Source: Rhyacophila brunnea
Taxonomy: Eukaryota > Arthropoda > Insecta > Trichoptera > Rhyacophilidae
Length of the DNA: 64,000 nt
Direction: 5' to 3'
Assembly (NCBI GenBank): GCA_022495005.1
Contig: JAGYXB010000157.1
Span: forward strand, 124,001-188,000
The notes beneath the pieces were generated by a model, which had not been told where the DNA came from, searched no databases, and was given only the letters and a program-made list of their open reading frames with translations. This document shows positions 23,521 to 34,940 of this stretch, piece by piece (the stretch's first letter is position 1; every line of letters starts with the position of its first letter). The translations under genes were made by a program, and so were the position numbers.

Positions 23521-24520
23521 TTAGAATGAGGTTGCGGAATCCTTCATCCAGCAGTGGATTGATCCTAGTTGTTGATGATGATGATAAAGATATGAGTATG
23601 TAGACAAATATAATATCACCAATTTTGATAAATACAGCAATTCAAATGACAGATAGGAGTAGAATATGGGTAGGGAGGCCTTTATCCAGCAGTGGATTGG
23701 ATCAGGTCGATGGTGACGATAATGATATTAATATGTAGATAAATATAATATCACCGATTTTGATAAATACAGCAATTCAAATGACAGAAAGGAATAGAAT
23801 CAGGCTAGGGAACTCTTCATCCAGCAGTGAATCGATCCTAGTTGATGATGATGATGATAACGATATGAATATGTAGATAAATATAATTTCACCGATATTG
23901 ATAAATACAGCAATTCAAAAGACAGAAAGGAGTAGAATCAGGCTAGGGAGGCCTTTATCCAGCAGTGGATTGGTTCAGGTCGATGACGATAATGACAATA
24001 TGAATATGTAGATAAATATAATATCACCGATTTTGATAAATAAAGCAATTAAAATGCAGAAAGGAATAGAATCAGGCTAGGGAGGCCTTAATTCAGCAGT
24101 GAATTGGTTCAGGTTGATGTCGATTAGGATGATATAAATAGGTATAGTATCACAAATTCGTTTAACTGCTAGTAGTAGAATCAGGTTGCGGAACCCTTCA
24201 TCCAGCAATGGATTGATCCTAGTTGATGATGATGATGATAACGAAACGAATATGTAGATAAATATAATATCTCCGATTTTGATAAATGCAGCAATTCAAA
24301 TGATAGAAAGGAGTAGAATCAGGGTAGGGAGGCCTTTATCTAGCAGTGAATTGGTTCAGGTCGATGATTATGATGACGATATGAATATGAGGATAAATAT
24401 AATATCACCGATTTTGATAAATACAGGAATTCAAATGACAGAAAGGAATAGAATCAGGCTAGGGAGGCCTTTATCCAGCAGTGGATTGATCCTGGTTGAT
24501 AATGATTTAAATAATATGTA
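23521..24520 (+). repeat. Satellite array with RTE-3'-end-derived units
   Basis: Eight units, each holding GGGAGGCCTTTATCCAGCAG or a variant followed by TGGATTGATCC or TGAATTGGTTCAGG and GATGATGATGATGA. Anchor positions of GCAGTG are 23551, 23689, 23824, 23962, 24096, 24205, 24343 and 24478, giving spacings 138, 135, 138, 134, 109, 138 and 135. Two unit types alternate, a higher-order period of about 273 bp. The roughly 55-bp core matches the 3' end of the RTE copy at 49,135-49,190; the other 80 bp (AATATAATATCACCGATTTT) is not part of that copy. Confidence 0.9.
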
Positions 24521-24539
24521 TAACACCAATTATTGTTGA

Positions 24540-24640
24540 ATACCTTTTAAATATTTTTGGGTTATATGAGCTAATTGAATGTATATAAGTTTCATTGGTT
24601 TAAAAAATTATCATTTAACTGCCATAAAAAAAATTTACGT
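24540..24640 (+). repeat. Left flanking direct repeat of the composite array
   Basis: TACCTTTTAAATATTTTTGG, GGGTTATATGAGCTAATTGA and GTTTCATTGGTT recur in order at 25,843-25,945. The two copies bracket the array at 24,675-25,838. Confidence 0.7.
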
Positions 24641-24674
24641 TATCAAATTTTGAAATAATATTCTATGGTTGATC

Positions 24675-25838
24675 TAGTGTTGCCATGTCTACTGAAATTT
24701 TAGGTAGATCAACTGATATTTTTTGCCAATATACTGAATTTTTGATTTTTTTCGAATTTCAAGAAATTTACTGAAATTTGTGTTTCTCCATAATTGTAAA
24801 TTAACTGATGATTCTTTTAATAATAAACTTGAAATGATTTACGCATGACCTTTTTTGATGTTATACACTTTTAAATTGACATAAAAAGCATTGTAACTCT
24901 ACCCAAGAGCGCCATTTTACCCATTTATATCATCATTGTTTAGAATAAATTAATATTATTAGTCATTGTTATTCTTATTAATTTTGAATCATATCTAATA
25001 AAACACATTTTTCAAAATCTACAAAAAAAAAATTTTTGACTTGGCAACACTGGATTGGTCGCATAGTCAGTGTTGCCATGTCTATCTACTGAATTTTTAA
25101 ATTTTGACTTGGCAACACTGGGTTGATCGCATAGTCAGTGTTGCCATGTCTACTGAAATTTCAGTAGATCAACTGATATTTTTTGCCATTATACCTACTG
25201 AATTTTTTATTTTTTTTCGAAATTCAAGAAATCTACTGATATTTGTGTTTCTCATGATTGTAAATTAACTGATGATTCTTTTAATAAAAAACTTGAAATG
25301 ATTTACGCATGACCTTTTTTGATGTTATACACTTCTAAATTGACATAAAAAGCATTGTAACTCTACTCAAGAGCGCCATTTCACCCATTAATATCATCAT
25401 TGCTTACAATAAATTAATATTATTAGTTATTGTTATTCTTATTAGTTTTAAATCATATCTAATAAACCACATTTTTCAAAATCTACTGAATTTTTTGTCA
25501 AAATCTACTGAAAAAATAAATTTTGACTTGGAAGCACTGGGTTGATCGCATAGTCAGTGTTGCCATGTCTATCTACTGAATTTTTAAATTTTGACTTGCA
25601 ACACTGGGTTGATCGCATAGTCAGTGTTGCCATGTCTACTGAAATTTCGATCTACTGAAATTTTTGTCAGGAAAAGAAGAAATTATGATTATGAGAAGAC
25701 ACTTGTGAGATTATGTCAATATGCACGCTTTCACCAAACACAATCGTTGAATATCATACATTTTTGTCAATCTGCTAATATTTTGAAGAAAAAATCAAAA
25801 AATCTACTGAACTTTGAAAATTTTAGTTGGCAACGCTG
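24675..25838. mobile_element. Alternating array of hAT-like MITE units
   Basis: Five units, each starting CAGTGTTGCCATGTCT (the first TAGTG) and ending TTGGCAACACTG or a one-base variant: 24,675-25,052, 25,068-25,120, 25,136-25,539, 25,555-25,606 and 25,622-25,838. Lengths are 378, 53, 404, 52 and 217. The spacers are the same 15 bp, GGTTGATCGCATAGT (GATTGGTCGCATAGT in the first). The CAGTGTTGCCA inverted repeat is hAT-like. The long units are near-copies of each other, as are the short ones. ATCTACTGAA recurs inside units. No coding. Confidence 0.85.
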
Positions 25839-25842
25839 GTTG

Positions 25843-25945
25843 ATACTTTTTAAATAATATATGTTTGGGTTATAATGAGCTAATTTAATGTATATATTAT
25901 GTTTCATTGGTTCAAAAAATAAAATCATTCAACAGCCTTACAAAA
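25843..25945 (+). repeat. Right flanking direct repeat of the composite array
   Basis: Homologous to 24,540-24,640 (TTTGGGTTATAATGAGCTAA, TGTTTCATTGGTTC). Its presence on both sides suggests the array grew by unequal exchange of a larger unit. Confidence 0.7.
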
Positions 25946-26475
25946 AAAAAACAAAAGTGACATAAAATTTTAAAATTTTATTCTTTGCGTTGAAATGACA
26001 ATACGTGCGCGCCCGCAGTGAAATGAAATAAACATTTTTAATGTGAATTCGTATAACTGTTATTGTTTATTTGAATAATTATAGTTATCTACGGGTACTT
26101 GTTATAAATGTGAGTTATTATATAGTGCTGTGCATTTTTAAATCATTATGAGACGTAAATAATATCACCTGTGACCTGTGAAACAACAAATGACGGGTGG
26201 TACCTAGTTTTTAAAAGTGATTTTTTGTGACTGTGCTAAGTATTTCAAAATTGTGCTCACTTCAAATTATAGTTACTCGAATGCATCTGATAAGTAAATA
26301 TGTGGTGAGTCAATTGAAATAACGTAATTTAGTATACATGGCGTGATAAATACGCGCAGTGTCAAAAGACTTCCTTTCCGTCAGAGGTGTAGAAACTTAA
26401 CTTAAACAAAGAACTCAATTCATAAAAATTTAAATAAATCAGTTCTAATATGTTTATCTGTTAATCTTATTATGA
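25946..26475. other. No gene seen
   Basis: AT-rich unique sequence; a small GC-rich patch at 26,005-26,025 (ACGTGCGCGCCCGCAGTG). Nothing coding. Confidence 0.3.
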
Positions 26476-26720
26476 TTTTTTTTTTTTTTTTAACCATGTC
26501 CGATCCTAATAGGATCATATGGGCCTCCACAGAGTAGAGGTTTGTAATAACAGATTTTTTTTTACGAGAAATGGATGTCAGCCACTTGCTCAACCTATTA
26601 GGTCCATACCCTGACTCACACACATATTGAAAAACAATATGTGTACTTGCCAGACCCAGGATTCGAACCTGGGACCCACGGCATGATAGTCCAACGCTTA
26701 TGCCGCGCGGCCACCGTGGG
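26476..26720 (-). mobile_element. SINE family A, full-length reference copy
   Basis: Reading the minus strand: tRNA-like head CCACGGTGGCCGCGCGGCAT (A-box region), GGACTATCATGCCGTGGG, then CCAGGTTCGAATCCTGGG, a B box within a perfect T-arm-like hairpin (CCCAGG/CCTGGG). The body has ACATATTGTTTTTCAATATG and GAGCAAGTGGCTGACATCC; the tail has CCTCTACTCTGTGGAGG and GATCCTATTAGGATCGGACA (palindromic), ending in a poly-A run. About 245 bp. At least seven other copies or pieces occur in this window. Confidence 0.9.
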
Positions 26721-29464
26721 TTATGATTAGTTTGTGAAAATCGATTGTATATATCGGTTAAAACGCATTTTAAATTTAAAGCGGCCATCTTTGGTTAGTC
26801 GGTTTGAGTGTTGCAAACATTGTGAAAAAATAAATTCCCGACATAATCAGTTGTCAATAAAGTGGCGTGTCGCTGTTAAATGTATCGGGAAATGAATAAA
26901 AATCACCGATTTCGGGTCGAATTTCGTCAAACGGCTGTCAACTATGGTTTACCGATATTTCACGATCCGAGAGCCGATTTTTCATTTAAACCTATTGGAC
27001 ATGACGAATAAGGCACACAATCGCTCGCAAAAACGGGCAAAGCTGTAGGATAATAATATATAGGAGATTATTGTGTTAATAGGTTATGGTGTTGAGGATG
27101 ATGATGAAGAAGTCGAAGATGTATGCAGGAGCGAATTTTATTAGGTGTAACGGTTGGTACAATAGTATGTTACAGCAGTTATGTTACAATACTAAACTTA
27201 TGATAGGTATGGATCCGAGGTCTGCATCTCGGTACAATTAGATGTTGGGCGAAGCGATATAAAGACTGCAATGGTAACTGGAAACTGGAAACGTATATTC
27301 GAGTGACTTTTGAAACAACAATATTCGTAATTTATATAGTCGAACGTAATGCCTAAACATTATATTCTAGTATAAAATTATATTGAACAAGTCAGCTGTG
27401 AATTTTATTTATTATTATAGTCATAATATAATGTGATACTATGGGAATGGATATTAGACTAATTTTCCAGTGCGATACCGTATTTAATATCGCCAATCAA
27501 TCTGCTGACACAGGTAAACAGTTGTTTACCGGTATATGAGTCGTTGGAAATTTATTGTTGCGGTCGAATAATTTGATACGAGTACATTGAAAATAGATAT
27601 TTGATCAATAATATACTGACAGCTACAAAATTATAACTGATCTATGAGTATTGTAAGTTTCTTAATTTCAGTCTACTATCATATTTACTACAATAAAATT
27701 GTTAGACATTCAAATAATCTACGAATATATTGATAAAATGTTTAAGGTTAGTTTAGTTTATAGACTACGTTTTGGAAGTTAATACATAGTGTTACATCGT
27801 ATGATTCTGCAAGTTATTTGATCAGTAATGTTTACGCTAATTACCAAATTTGAAATATCTTGTTACCGTCACGGTATTGCAAAAATACACTCGCGAAAAT
27901 TAAGTGGACTGGGACAAGAGTATAAGTTAAATAGAAATCAACGCTAGGTACATCTCTACAATAAAAGTGATAATAACAGAGTGATTCTAGATAAGTGAGT
28001 TTTTTAGCCCGTAGTCAACTAACAGCGCATCGTAAAAACGTTTTCTTAAAAAAAAAACAGTGCTCACAGTAAGGGACTTCATATTATTTTATAGACACAA
28101 CCGGGCATACATCCATTTACTTTTATTTCCGTCGTTCCAACCCGAAATCTATACAGTCTACTTAAATTTACAAAAAAACTAAATATTTTCCTCACGAAGT
28201 AAACCTATGAGTTGATGGACGTAGAAAACATTTACCACTAACTGCTCGTCTTATGTGAGCGACGTCGGCGAAGCGATGAGCGGCGCGCGCAACTCAAACG
28301 TATAACCGTATAAACTTACAACCAAAAAAAGACTGTTTACGAACATTTTCACACATGGTTATACGTTTGCTTTGTTGTTGCGTTGTAGACTTTGCCCACG
28401 TAAAACGCCCCGTTAGAGCTGTTCTGGGTTAATCACTACCGGAACACAGTTATCGAGACCTATAATTATTCCCTTACTGTCTCATCTACCTTAAAATTGT
28501 ATACAGTTTAACTCTGATATTTTCCGTTAGGGACCTCCTATGTTTACAAAGTGGTTTTTTTATTTTATTTAGATAATATGTTTATTTCTTTAAAAAATTG
28601 AAAACGACGTACATCGTTATTTTACAAAGATGTAAGTCTATGACAAATTCAGTTAATATTACCAATCTTTAAATTTAAATATTATAAAAACTAATCAAAT
28701 ATAATATATTATTTTGAGGATCATTAAACGTTTCAGATAATATAAACGCATCGCATCACGCATTGACTGTAGTAGTCTGTGTGTATATAACCACTAGGGT
28801 TCTCAACATCGCGGGAAACTTGCACGTGTGTAATTGAAAGATGAATGCGAGTTTTTTTTACTCTGCACAATGAATTTTTTCCATCCGCCTGGATGCATTT
28901 CCCAGATGTAGGCAAATTTTACACTTTTAGAACGGTATAGTTTTTTTAAATCTTCAATAAAATATAGATAATAATAATATGTTCATTTTTTGCTTTCTTT
29001 TTTACGCTGCCTTAATGTAGAGATTTAGTCTATAAGACAAATTAATACGTGCGACGTATATAATCAAACCCAGACATATCTATTTTTATGATAATAAACT
29101 GAGAAAACTGCGAAATTGCATGTGTTTATTATGAGATTGGTGCATAAACCAATTTTCAGTTTAATCCAGTAGGTACTGATAATTAATATTATATTCGTAT
29201 GATTTTTATCTGTCTACTCAATTAACATTGTCGGTTAATAAAAAAAACTATTGTGTATTTACCTATATCTATATATTAAGTCTAAAACCTTCTAGAGTTA
29301 TGCACAGCCAAACATATTAACGTACAACATAATACTATTGTACATAATATATTCTACAGGATTGCCATTCACTTCACATAGTTAAAAGGGGGCTATTTTA
29401 CAGTAACGTCTCCGTTACGTAACCTTGCCATTTGGAATAGATGTTTTTGAATGAAAATATGAAT
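26721..29464. other. Long unique stretch, no gene; one GC-rich block
   Basis: No coding region supported. 26,760-27,050 and 28,190-28,450 are GC-richer. The second holds GACGTCGGCGAAGCGATGAG and the inverted pair CAAACGTATAACC (28,291) / GGTTATACGTTTG (28,357). 27,890-27,915 (CGAAAATTAAGTGGACT) resembles the inner edge of a Tc1-like terminal repeat but has no partner. Confidence 0.35.
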
Positions 29465-29572
29465 AAACCAATCGAGTGCTTGAAATTTACTAATAAATTT
29501 ATACGGCATACGTGTATAAACCAATCGAGTGCCCGGCTTTTACTAATACATTTATACGGTTGCATATACACA
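29465..29572 (+). repeat. Two-copy tandem repeat, about 54 bp unit
   Basis: AAACCAATCGAGTGC, TTTACTAATA and ATTTATACGG occur twice in order, at 29,465 and 29,518. Short overlapping reading frames on both strands follow from the duplication. Confidence 0.75.
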
Positions 29573-29599
29573 CAAATCCTTGTATCTGTGTACAATGGC

Positions 29600-30240
29600 A
29601 AGATTACGTGGAGGATAGTTTACATAAATGGTATATGGGTTTTATCGAGAGCGTCGACAGCTTTAAATACCTAGGGGTACTTATTACAGGAGATGAACTT
29701 TTGCAGAGAGAGCTCGCTATCCGAATGAGAATGACTAGAGTAACATTCAACTCGATGCGGCGTATCTGGAACTCACGATTGTACTCAGTCAAAACTAAAT
29801 GCTGCCTATCGACGCTTGCATTCTGAAGGTACTGCTTTACGATAGAGAAACATGGCACCTTACGAAGACTCAAAGCAACCGTATACTGAGCTTTGAGAAC
29901 AGATGTTTGCGACGGATACTGGATGTGCGGTGGTACGACTTTAAGAGTGACGGAGGAGAAAAAAGAAAACACCAAGCATCCTCTCATCCATCACGCTGAG
30001 AGTAAATAAGCGACGTTGGACCTGGCTTGGCCACGTGCTGCGGATGCCAAAAGATAACCTCATTTTAGTTTTTCCAGGCCGCTAAATACTATTTATAAAG
30101 TGTATACTGCGGAGCTACGGGATGCTTGAATGACCTGGAACGATGCAAAAAAACTGGCTAGTTACAGAAATTCTTGGAGGCGCCGCGTGGTGTCCATGTG
30201 CTCCAACGAAGGGGCGAATATTACTGAAAAGATATATAAT
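29600..30240 (+). pseudogene. LINE 3' coding end (endonuclease/RT type), frameshifted
   Basis: FIESVDSFKYLGVLITGDEL, then MRRIWNSRLYSVKTK, then (after a shift near 29,815) ILKVLLYDRETWHLTKTQSN, ENRCLRRILDVRWYDF, and after more breaks RVNKRRWTWLGHVLRMP. The C-terminus is TWNDAKKLASYRNSWRRRVV with SMCSN at about 30,130-30,210. This order is the standard C-terminal region of a widespread invertebrate non-LTR family (LLYGSETWTLTK..., RCLRRILG..W, RWFGHVLRM). At least two frameshifts make it a relic. 5'-truncated; no 3' tail recognised. A fragment of a similar C-terminus is at 41.95 kb. Confidence 0.85.
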
Positions 30241-31584
30241 ACAGTGGCATATATCAGTGCATCCTGCAGCGATGATACGAGATAGATCTACCATATGCAA
30301 GGTTGGAATTATTAACGACACAAAACATAGAAATTAGAGTTATTTATAAAGTATGTATGTTTAATAACAAAAATTCTCTATTATTACACCTTGCATATTA
30401 TTCATTGAATAGAATTAGTTTAATTAATACATATTCAAGATTGAAATTTATCATTATAAAAAATAAAGTTGATTAAAAGCTGTAGTTACTAATCCCTATA
30501 ATCATTAACGCTAATTAAATTAAACCATAGATTTCCATTAGGTAGCAATATTACAACCTTATTTTACCGTGGCATTACTTAGTCGTCAATTATGCGGAAT
30601 AAGGTAAGAAAAAACATTCAGAAATGAAAATTACTCGACGCTATCCTGATATTAAGGTGTTAAGGGAGCTAGCATAGCCTAAAAGGGGGGTTGAAATAGG
30701 GTAAACTACCACCCTTAGCTCCGGTGGAAGGAGTCGTTTCGGGTAATGAACTTTTTTATGACGATTTATGCATTCATCGTATTTTAAATGCTTTTTTTGC
30801 ACCGTCTAAGAAAATGCAGCAGAACACAGCTTGTTGCGTAAATTATAGTTTTTTTTTTATAATCCATGGATTTGTCTTGTGGGGTAGTTTTAAGCTGTTG
30901 CTTTACTCTTATTGAATTATTGCAGTCTAATAAACTTGGATAATTTTATCAGTACTTAAATGAAACTTAAACTAGGGGCTTTTCCTTCATACTTACGTAT
31001 ATTATAATAATGTATCGTATTATTAGTAAAATAATAATATTATCACTATTTAAGTTAGCTGCGTATCAGATTAAAAAAAATATTACATTTTGATAATATT
31101 ATTTCTTAATTTACTTCCTTTCAACGGTTGATATGCATTACTCTGGAAAACACAACGACGTATAACAAACAACATTGTTTAATATAGGCATATATTTTTA
31201 ATCCATTACAATATAATATTATATTAGAATATTTTCTTATTCACAGTATTACATTCTTATTATCTAATTGCCATAATATGTTTGGCACTATTATAAATTG
31301 TGGACAAACAGGCATATGAGGTTAACCTTTTCTAGGAGAAAAGGTTTATGGTTAAATGAACATATTTTTTTGAACTTTTATTAAGAATAAGATCAAACAT
31401 TGAATTTCTTTGATTCGACATAATTAATTTGATAATTTTTCCAAAGACTGCATTCTGAATCTTGATTAATATATTATCACTACAGGACAATGCGGAGAAG
31501 ATTTGATTTGAAAAATTTAAACTTTAACTTTTAAGTTTTACTTGTGTTATTTAATAGAGTTACTGGATTTTTATCAATTGAGGC
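30241..31584. other. No gene seen
   Basis: AT-rich unique sequence. Small open frames at 30,724-30,915 and nearby have no domain. Confidence 0.3.
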
Positions 31585-32240
31585 TGGAATATATTATATA
31601 ACGCGCGTAAAGTGTTCAATATCTATATTTATCTCCAACACGTCCTTTGACCTCGATTGAAGTTGTTTAAAAAGGATATCACAATTTGGGATAATTTTGG
31701 CAAAGAAATCTAACCAATAGTTAAAATTGTCTTCGTTTAAATACCGTAACAACATTCCAGCTTGTTTAATGGTATTGGCGTCTAAATTTCCAGATTCTAA
31801 AATATGTTCCATGCACACTTTTAACTGAGCGCGATAAGTATGCACAACAGTAACTGTTCTTATATTAAAATTCCACCTCGTTGTTGGTGCTGCTGGTATT
31901 CATATATGAACTATTTCTTTCAAGATATCAGTTCGCTTCGCAGACCTCGAAAAAAAATTGGAAATACTCGTAAATTAGCAAAAAATTTTCGGACTATTGT
32001 GTTAGCTGAAACACTTCTTTTATCAAATTTAATTGATCTGCATAACAATGTATGAAGTATGCGTGTGGATACGAAGCTTTTATCAAAGCCTGTACACCTC
32101 CTAATCGGCCACTCATCACGGATGCGTCATTATAACTCTGGCCAATAAGTTGTGCTTGTTTATGGCGAGAAGTTCAAGTTCTTTCAAAATTTCAGATGCA
32201 ATACCTGCCACAGTGTAGTTTTTCTGGTTTCGAAGTTGAT
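31585..32240 (-). pseudogene. hAT transposase relic (ZMYM/DUF4371 type)
   Basis: Minus-strand reading at 32,130-32,023 gives LIGQSYNDASVMSGRLGGVQ and IHCYADQLNLI, the signature of hAT-derived DUF4371/ZMYM-like transposases (GQ.YD.ASVMSG...GVQ, HC.AH.LNL). In the window the usual His before QLNL is Asp, and stops follow. The open frame 31,845-31,594 contains AGMLLRYLNEDNFNYWLDFF (residues 29-48) and ILFKQLQSRSKDVLE (57-71), the later part of the same domain order. Frameshifts and stops separate the blocks. No terminal repeats or target duplication were identified. Confidence 0.75.
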
Positions 32241-32589
32241 AGTCTCTATTTTTTTAAATATATTTTTCGATTCTGATTTTGTAAGTAGGTAGTTTTTGCG
32301 ATTTTTCGATTATGTCAAAATAATGGAATATTCAAGTTACCGATTTTAAAACTAACAGTCACAATGATTGTATCTTGTTTCATCAGTTGCTTATAAAGTG
32401 ATGTCATTGAGGATTTTTTTTGCTCTGCAACAACTGCTCAAAACAACTAATTTGAAAGAGTCTACCTTACACTAACTAACTCGACTACGTAAGATGGAAC
32501 TGCATGTGAAAGATATCTACTTCTGGAAATGGGAGTTCCATCACACCTTACCTGTCTTATCAAAAACTTATACAACAATTAATAGCCAC

Positions 32590-33016
32590 ACAAAGGTAAG
32601 ATTAAATAGAGAACGGAAGGCAATTGATGCCTTTGAGATGTAGTGTTGGCGCCAAATGCTTTACATTTCTTGGACGGAGCAGCACAGAATGAACCAGTCA
32701 ATCATCCAGAGACTGCAGATAAAGGAACGGCTCTCGATAATATTATCTCTGAGAAGAATTTTGCAGTTTTTTGGACATTTGGACATACTGTTAGGCATTG
32801 ACTGGACAACTTGGAGAGACTGGTAGTTTTGGGTAGCTTCCAGGGAAGGCAAAGCAGAGGAAGATCGTCTGCGCGATGGAGCGACCAAGTGAAAGAGCTG
32901 ACTAGGGGCACCATCCATTCTGCCCTGAGAGAAGCGGAAGATCGAGAAGGATGGAAAGTATTGGTCGCTCAAAGGATGGCGAAATTTAAATGTGGTCACG
33001 ATCCTCAGCCATGAGT
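32590..33016 (+). pseudogene. LINE 3' coding end, second family
   Basis: RKAIDAFEM with CWRRMLHISWTEHRTNQSII runs from about 32,620, then ERLSIIILRRILQFFGHL. After a break at about 32,800, LVVLGSFQGRQSRGRSSARW, SDQVKELT and the C-terminal HDPQP stop at 33,014. This matches the known order DAFE.WCWRR.L.I.WT, GHI.R, G...G.R..GR...RW.DQ, GHDPQ. One frame change is visible and an in-frame stop lies near 32,662. Antisense open frames over this region are shadows. Confidence 0.85.
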
Positions 33017-33783
33017 GCATGACCAAGAAGAAACCTAACACTAAGCAAGAAAATTGTCAGGCGAGTTTATGAGTTAGGTCATAATGAATCACAGGCAAAA
33101 AATATCAATGAAAATATGATAATAGAAATACGATAGTTCGCATAATATATTATAATATAATAGTGTTCACACCATATGGTGCAAGGTTGCAAGGCGTCAA
33201 TGGATGTCATAGTCTAAAGCAGATGAGCATATTATGACCCACGTGATGATATCTGCAGCCCAGCAAAAAATATTTTTAATCATAATATATGTCAAAGATT
33301 GAAATAAACTTAATGGTTTTGTAAAATAATCGGTTTAGATAATTATACAAAAAAATGTAATATTAACAAAAAATGTGTAAATGTGTCCATTGTGAAAAAA
33401 ATGTTGCTAACCACTTATACAAATTGATATTAAATAATAAAAAAAAAATCGTATATAATAGGTATTATGAAAATAAAAATTATTTCCTATGTTTTCTGTT
33501 GGTCGTACAATTTAAGTAATGAAGTAATGATATATGTACCTAATTGATTTTGTATCTACATTTAGTTTACTAGATACTATTTCACTAAAAAACAAAGTTG
33601 GATTTGAGGGTCTATGAAAATAATTGTGCTAGCGATAGTAAACTACTTCAGAATTAAGAAAAATATATTTAAAAAAAATGGAGTTAACCGATTTTGAAAC
33701 TAATATTCTCAAATGATATAGACAGGTAGATAATTTATTATAGTTTTGATAAATCGAAAATATTTTTGTTTCTTCTTTTCTTT
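33017..33783. other. No gene seen
   Basis: AT-rich sequence, possibly partly the 3' UTR of the LINE just upstream. Nothing else recognised. Confidence 0.3.
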
Positions 33784-33885
33784 CGACCATGTCCAATCCT
33801 AATAGGATCATATTAGACTCCACAGGATTTGAACCTGGGACCCACAGCGTTATAGTCCAACGCTTAAGCCGCGTGGCCACCGTGG
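33784..33885 (-). mobile_element. SINE family A, internally deleted copy
   Basis: The tail (CGACCATGTCCAATCCTAAT, GGATCATATTAGACTCCACAG) is joined directly to the B-box and head region (GATTTGAACCTGGGACCCAC, CTTAAGCCGCGTGGCCAC). About 120 bp of body is missing relative to 26,476-26,720. The join falls in GAG/CACAG sequence and may be a template-switch or deletion. Confidence 0.8.
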
Positions 33886-34397
33886 TTTTTTTAATTTATT
33901 TAATCTCATCAAATGAAGGCAATGCGAGGTTGTTTTGGTTAAAGTTATGTGTGACATAATTTAAAAAAATTTAAATGTCCACATTAAAGCCTTATAAGAT
34001 GATATTGCTCCGATGTAAAATATTCACCGCTAAAATATGTTATTCCCAAGCGGGTTGCGGGCTGCCCGTCACGATTAAAAATATCCACGACAAAAGTGAG
34101 ACCAAAAAGGTTTGTTCTCCTATAAACCAAAATATTGAGGGATACCTATTTAAATACATCATATAAGTAGGCCTAAATAATTTGTTAAATTTTAATTATA
34201 AGTTACTAACTTTTCAGTATTTTTGGAAGATAATTTTATTAATAAACGAACTTGAATATGGATATGGCACCACGAATTTTATCTTCCCAGAAGACATTCG
34301 TCTTACCGATTAACGGAAAGTAAAATACCACATTTAGTAATGGAGTAGGATAAGACGAAGAGAATTGCACAACTTTATGATTGCCTTATATACATCA

Positions 34398-34592
34398 GTG
34401 TGTCCCAGGTTCAAATCCTGGGTCTGGCAAGTACACATATTGTTTTTCAATTTGTGTATGAATCAGATTATGGACCTAGGCTGAGCAAGTGACTGACATC
34501 CATTTCTCGTAAAAAAAAGACAAAATCTATTAATACAAACCTCCACTCTGTGGAGGCTCATATTATGATCCTAATAGGATCCGATATGGTCG
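34398..34592 (+). mobile_element. SINE family A, copy lacking most of the head
   Basis: Begins around TGTGTCCCAGGTTCAAATCC (B box), continues with GGCAAGTACACATATTG, GAGCAAGTGACTGACATCC, CCTCCACTCTGTGGAGG and GATCCTAATAGGATCCGATA. The A-box head is absent or eroded. Confidence 0.8.
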
Positions 34593-34940
34593 GGAAGGGG
34601 GGATACATGTGTTCTCGAAAATCTAAAACGTTAATTTATATATTAAATATTAGAAAATACCTGTAAACCTTAGTGATCCTGTATACCCCACTTGATACAT
34701 GGTTTCTAATACGTAATTTTTATTAACCATTTAAATTTATGTGGTCAAACTCACTAAAATAATATACACAATATTTAAGAATTTTACATAATTTTATTTG
34801 CAAGTATAAAAACATCATTAAAATAAGGGTTACTATGTGTTTAACTATGTTTAAGTTAACAATATCATTTATATTTGTTAATTACACTGCTGGTTGAGTT
34901 TCATTTGGCGAATGTAATATTTGGAATGAATTTTTAGGTC
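34593..34940. other. No gene seen
   Basis: AT-rich unique sequence. Confidence 0.3.

Noticed and set aside
24279..24539. Plus-strand open frame with an internal protein repeat
   Set aside because: The repeat comes from the satellite units; frames are not kept in the other units.
26420..26788. 122-codon minus-strand open frame
   Set aside because: It runs through SINE family A and its poly-A tract; no domain and no conservation of the frame in other SINE copies.
27885..27960. Tc1-like terminal repeat (CGAAAATTAAGTGGACT)
   Set aside because: No inverted partner within several kb and no transposase sequence nearby.
29604..29987. 127-codon minus-strand open frame
   Set aside because: Antisense of the LINE coding end; the plus strand carries the recognisable motifs.
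32661..33041. 126- and 70-codon minus-strand open frames
   Set aside because: Antisense shadows of the LINE fragment on the plus strand.
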